A stretch of 25,787 nucleotides of DNA, from positions 1 through 25,787 of the forward strand of contig CAKOSZ010000013.1 in the NCBI GenBank assembly GCA_934119955.1, written 5' to 3'. Positions 23,237-25,787 of the stretch are shown piece after piece. The translations under genes and the position numbers were made by a program. Under the pieces are notes generated by a model. That model was not told the DNA's origin. It did not search any database and saw only the letters and a list, made by a program, of their open reading frames with translations. Every line of letters starts with the position of its first letter. Position 1 is the stretch's first letter. The stretch is from an uncultured Bacilli bacterium (lineage in GTDB: Bacteria; Bacillota_I; Bacilli_A; RF39; UBA660).

Positions 23237-23823
23237 TTTTTCTCCTTTAAAACCCATTTATTATCTGGTTTTTCTTCTAGTAGCATCAATGCTTGAAATT
23301 CATATGATAACAAATCACTTATTTGTTTATCAGTAAATAAAACGGTATCATTAGCAGAAAGCGTTGCTATTCCATGAGTAAATAACCACATTTTAAGATG
23401 AAATGATTTAATATCATTATCGTTTAAATTTGTACTAATTTTAATAATATCTTTTATTTTCTTATAATCTGTATCAAGAATAAAATCACTTGGTAATAAT
23501 TTATTATCACTCATGAATAATATTTTAAATAACTTTTTCTCATCTCTTGAAAACCTTATATAATTAATTCCAATTTGTTTATATAAAGGCATATTACCTA
23601 GTTTATTATTTAATAAATAATCATAGAAATAAGTATCAATCTTTTTTCCAAGTTCAAGTTTTAATTCTTTTGTATTTTTAAATTGATAGTAAATTGGTCG
23701 AATAGATGAATTCAACTCCTTAGCAATTCTTCTATTACTAATACTATTTAACCCTTCTCTTCTTGCAATAGAGAATGCTGTATCTAAAATCATTTCTTTG
23801 GTTATTTTTGTTGTATTTGCCAT
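23233..23823 (-). CDS. TetR family transcriptional regulator
   Basis: The N-terminal TetR helix-turn-helix is clear (KEMILDTAFSIARREGLNSI, then NRRIAKELNSSIRPIYYQFKN, residues about 7-55), followed by a helical ligand-binding domain of about 140 residues (196 in total). It ends in TGA overlapping the LiaF-like ATG and starts one base into the stop of the 69-aa gene. It is embedded in the operon it probably regulates. The palindrome in the operon promoter at 25277-25294 is a candidate for its own operator; that link is inference. Confidence 0.9.
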   Translation of the reverse strand: MANTTKITKEMILDTAFSIARREGLNSISNRRIAKELNSSIRPIYYQFKNTKELKLELGKKIDTYFYDYLLNNKLGNMPLYKQIGINYIRFSRDEKKLFKILFMSDNKLLPSDFILDTDYKKIKDIIKISTNLNDNDIKSFHLKMWLFTHGIATLSANDTVLFTDKQISDLLSYEFQALMLLEEKPDNKWVLKEKK

Positions 23824-24032
23824 TATTTTTTCTTCTTTCTATTTTTAGGTTTTCCTTGATAATTTCTAATTATACTAAATATATTTGCAAGAATTACACA
23901 TAAAAGAGAAACACTTAGATAAGGATTTTTACTACTTTTATCAATAAAACTAATAATTAGAAAAATAATTCCTGATAAAATTAGACCAATACTTGCTATC
24001 ATTAATAACTTATTAATATTTTCTTTTTTCAT
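23823..24032 (-). CDS. Small two-helix membrane protein
   Basis: 69 residues with two hydrophobic helices (about 9-30 and 37-56) and a very basic C-terminal tail (PKNRKKKK). I do not recognise it. Its start overlaps the end of dgkA and its stop shares a base with the TetR ATG, so it is part of the operon. Confidence 0.65.
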   Translation of the reverse strand: MKKENINKLLMIASIGLILSGIIFLIISFIDKSSKNPYLSVSLLCVILANIFSIIRNYQGKPKNRKKKK

Positions 24033-24403
24033 AAAACCTCCTTTACAAAAACAATTATTTTAGGTACAAAAATAATTAAACCAACAATAAATGAAGAAAT
24101 TGCTAATACTAAAACACTTCCAGCTGCAATATCCTTAGCATTTTTAGCATTTATATCTGTTTTTAAAGTAATCATATCAACTACTATTTCAATTGCTGTA
24201 TTAAAAAGCTCTGCTCCTATTACTAAACCAAATAAAATTAAACAAGTAATCCATTCATATTTACTAATATCAAGGATTATTCCAAATAAAATTACTAAAA
24301 ACATCATACATAAATGAATTTTAATATTTCTTTCCTTGTAAACACAGTTTTTTAACCCCTCAAAAGCATGTTTAAAACTATTAATTAAATTTTTATTTTT
24401 CAT
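24029..24403 (-). CDS. dgkA: Diacylglycerol / undecaprenol kinase (DgkA family)
   Basis: Small integral membrane kinase of 124 residues with the DgkA signature IGAELFNTAIEIVVD, containing the catalytic and metal-binding Glu residues, followed by NAKDIAAGSVLVLA, and three membrane helices. In Gram-positives this family mainly phosphorylates undecaprenol, returning the lipid carrier of cell-wall synthesis to the phosphate form. It overlaps the PAP2 gene upstream by 11 bases and the 69-aa gene downstream by 4, a close link to lipid carrier recycling. Confidence 0.92.
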   Translation of the reverse strand: MKNKNLINSFKHAFEGLKNCVYKERNIKIHLCMMFLVILFGIILDISKYEWITCLILFGLVIGAELFNTAIEIVVDMITLKTDINAKNAKDIAAGSVLVLAISSFIVGLIIFVPKIIVFVKEVL

Positions 24404-25031
24404 AACTCTCCTTTAAAATAAACTTATTTATAACTTTAATAAATATTATTAAATAACTAAGAGAAAGTAAAAATCCTGAAATGACATCACTTACAAAATG
24501 AACTCCTAAGTATACTCTACTAATTCCAATTAAAACAATAATTAGAGAAAGAAGCGTTATTAAAGAAATTTTTAACTTTTTATTTTTAAAATATTTATAA
24601 ATAAAATAAATAAGTAAACCATAAAAAGATAAACTAACCATCGAATGCCCTGATGGAAAAGAATAACCTGTTTCAACTATTAAAAACAAATCACTTGGTC
24701 TTGGTCTTTTAACAATAAATTTTAATACTTGATTAATAATTGTTATTAAACCTAAATTACCAGTTATAATAAAACTAAGTTTTTTATTTTTAAGTAAAAA
24801 TGATAAAAGAGTTAAAACTATTAAAACGTAAGGACTACCTAAATTTGTAATGATTAAAAATATCTTCGTTAAAAGAGGTGTTCTTATTTTAAATAAACTA
24901 AATGCTAATTTATCAAATTCTAATATTTCCCTTTCATAAACGCTTTCTAAAATAAAACCAGTTATGACTAAGCAAATTATAATAATAAATAATAAATAAT
25001 TCTTTTTTAAAAATTCAACTATATTTTTCAT
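24393..25031 (-). CDS. PAP2 superfamily phosphatase
   Basis: Membrane phosphatase with all three PAP2 motifs: KFIVKRPRP (KxxxxxxRP), YSFPSGHSM (PSGH) and SRVYLGVHFVSDV (SRxxxxxHxxxD), between about six helices; 212 residues. Members dephosphorylate undecaprenyl-pyrophosphate (UppP/BcrC) or phosphatidylglycerol-phosphate. Next to an undecaprenol-kinase-type DgkA, the undecaprenyl role is the likelier one, and BcrC-type enzymes give bacitracin tolerance. It overlaps the preceding small gene by four bases and dgkA by 11. Confidence 0.92.
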   Translation of the reverse strand: MKNIVEFLKKNYLLFIIIICLVITGFILESVYEREILEFDKLAFSLFKIRTPLLTKIFLIITNLGSPYVLIVLTLLSFLLKNKKLSFIITGNLGLITIINQVLKFIVKRPRPSDLFLIVETGYSFPSGHSMVSLSFYGLLIYFIYKYFKNKKLKISLITLLSLIIVLIGISRVYLGVHFVSDVISGFLLSLSYLIIFIKVINKFILKESYEK

Positions 25032-25258
25032 TTCTTTTTAACAAAAGAACCAATTGCTTCACCTATTAGCATGCCAAGACTTAATCCAAGTCCCATATTG
25101 CCATCAAAACAATTAGATATCATAAGACCAAAAGACATACCAAGTATCATACCCTCAGTTATATAATTCTTCTTGTTTTTCTTAGAATTCACGATTACTA
25201 TAACAACCGCTACTCCCATTACAACAAATGGTAAACAAGCAATTATAAATTCTTTCAT
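25028..25258 (-). CDS. Small glycine-rich membrane protein
   Basis: First gene of the envelope operon. I place the start at ATG 25258 with a GGAGG site four bases away, giving 76 residues (a longer frame to 25303 would run back through the promoter). An N-terminal helix (about 2-22), a short basic loop (KKNKKN), then GMILGMSFGLMI and GLSLGMLIGEAIGS, two glycine-zipper-like helices. I do not recognise the family. Its stop overlaps the PAP2 start. Confidence 0.7.
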   Translation of the reverse strand: MKEFIIACLPFVVMGVAVVIVIVNSKKNKKNYITEGMILGMSFGLMISNCFDGNMGLGLSLGMLIGEAIGSFVKKK

Positions 25259-25275
25259 ACTACCTCCACAATATA

Positions 25276-25303
25276 ATTGTATCACATGATACAAAATTTG
25301 CAA
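25276..25303 (-). promoter_or_regulatory. Promoter of the envelope operon
   Basis: On the minus strand TTGCAA (25303-25298), 16 bases, TACAAT (25281-25276), with TGA before the -10. The transcription start would be about 10 bases before the GGAGG site of the first gene. Tight gene overlaps downstream make one transcript to the terminator at 18065-18098 plausible. Confidence 0.75.
25277..25294. promoter_or_regulatory. Palindromic operator in the envelope operon promoter
   Basis: Two perfect 8-base arms (ttgtatca / tgatacaa) around a 2-base centre fill the promoter spacer and most of the -10. Such placement suits a repressor site. The TetR protein encoded in the same operon is the natural candidate, but a GntR- or other-type regulator cannot be excluded. 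Confidence 0.7.
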
Positions 25304-25352
25304 GTATTTTTTAATTGAGTTTTAACTTTTTACAAGTTTTACTAAATAAGTA

Positions 25353-25395
25353 AGAAAAAAAACAACTTAGAATAATATCTAAATTGCTTTTTTGT
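25353..25395 (-). terminator. Intrinsic terminator of the right-edge gene
   Basis: Bases 25361-25371 pair with 25378-25388 with two G-U pairs on the minus strand, followed by a U-run (25361-25354). It is homologous in sequence and position to the terminator at 73-115 after the paralogous gene. Confidence 0.8.
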
Positions 25396-25397
25396 TG

Positions 25398-25787
25398 TTA
25401 GTTAATTAACTCTTTTTTAATTTTTTCTAATTCATCTTTATTAAGATTAGTAATCTCCATAATTTCTAAATCAGTCATATTTTTATTTAATAAGTTTTTG
25501 ATAATAAGGGTTTGAGTTTCGATTTTGCCTTTATCTTCGCCATCATGAAAGCCAGCAAAGTATTTTTCTTGATTACGCATTATTTCTTCCACTTCTTCTC
25601 TCATCATTTCCTCCACATATTTCTTATCATTTGAAAAATATTCTAAATTTTTACTATAAGTATCAAGTTCATCTATACTTGAAAATTGTTCAAGCATATC
25701 CTTGCTGTTCACAGTTAAAAGTTTAAAGAATTTATCAAACATGATAACTCTATCATAACTTAGATTGTCATAATAATCAAGATTTAT
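25398..25787 (-). CDS. C-terminal part of a Rpn / PD-(D/E)XK nuclease family transposase-like gene (partial)
   Basis: The reading frame continues through the right edge without a stop, so the ATG at 25742 is internal: fifteen more codons (INLDYYDNLSYDRVI) precede it in the window. Visible are 129 residues. The 'INLDYYDN' segment, a charged helical middle (residues MREEVEEIMRNQEKYFAGF) with GxxxGxxE-like repeats, and the tail DLEIMEITNLNKDELEKIKK are typical of the C-terminal half of Rpn/PD-(D/E)XK transposase-like proteins, often multicopy in gut Firmicutes. The catalytic domain would lie outside the window. The left-edge gene fragment is its paralogue in opposite orientation. Confidence 0.75.
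   Translation of the reverse strand: MNLDYYDNLSYDRVIMFDKFFKLLTVNSKDMLEQFSSIDELDTYSKNLEYFSNDKKYVEEMMREEVEEIMRNQEKYFAGFHDGEDKGKIETQTLIIKNLLNKNMTDLEIMEITNLNKDELEKIKKELIN

Noticed and set aside
22881..23336. Plus-strand open frame of 151 codons
   Set aside because: Antisense to the LiaF-like and TetR genes, both well supported by motifs and by their ATGA overlap.

Overview
The window looks like a piece of chromosome from an AT-rich, low-GC Gram-positive bacterium of the Bacilli / Erysipelotrichia / Mollicutes-relative kind, probably gut-associated. The signs are uniformly AT-rich genes, strong GGAG-type ribosome binding sites, an LTA-synthase-type sulfatase, SipW-type signal peptides, a LiaF-like protein and BspA-type leucine-rich repeats. 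TGA is used as a stop (the TetR gene ends in TGA) and tryptophan is TGG, so this is not a code-4 mycoplasma. The species cannot be named from the sequence. Every complete gene lies on the minus strand. The only plus-strand gene is a fragment at the left edge, which is a paralogue of the truncated minus-strand gene at the right edge. No stretch of more than 300 bases lacks a gene. No rRNA, tRNA, CRISPR array or insertion sequence was seen.

Layout from left to right: the 3' end of a Rpn/PD-(D/E)XK-transposase-like gene and a terminator; a sigma-70 factor with an extra C-terminal domain; a prepilin peptidase and PilC/GspF-type membrane protein pair; an LTA-synthase-type sulfatase; typA; a U32-peptidase/RNA-hydroxylase gene followed by two small companions, one a degenerate GDPD-like protein; a SipW-type surface protein of 671 aa; an SPOR protein-radC-mreC-mreD group; a second SipW-type surface protein of 533 aa with leucine-rich repeats; a Fic protein; and an apparently continuous eleven-gene envelope operon (small membrane protein, PAP2 phosphatase, DgkA, small membrane protein, TetR, LiaF-like, membrane protein, VanZ, ABC ATPase, two ABC-2 permeases). 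The operon starts at a promoter with a palindromic operator near 25.29 kb and ends at a terminator at 18.07 kb.

The most interesting signal is the leader region of the two surface-protein genes (12.70-12.97 kb and 17.08-17.31 kb). Each has, in order, a good sigma-A-type promoter, a short leader ORF carrying a simple-sequence repeat (ten G in one, ten TA units in the other), a strong terminator-like hairpin with a seven-U tail, and an identical GGAG ribosome binding site directly before the structural gene. No promoter fits between hairpin and gene, so transcription must pass through the hairpin. In both leaders exactly one of the three reading frames set by the repeat carries translation into the hairpin and stops at the same TGA inside its 5' arm; the other two frames stop earlier. 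I infer a phase-variable attenuator in which repeat slippage decides whether ribosomes prevent termination. As sequenced, both leaders are in a non-reaching (predicted OFF) frame. The repeats differ, the leader peptides are unrelated, and only the hairpin geometry is shared.

The large operon ties together lipid-carrier recycling (PAP2, DgkA), envelope sensing (LiaF-like), a TetR regulator and an ABC exporter, which suggests a cell-envelope stress or antimicrobial-resistance module.
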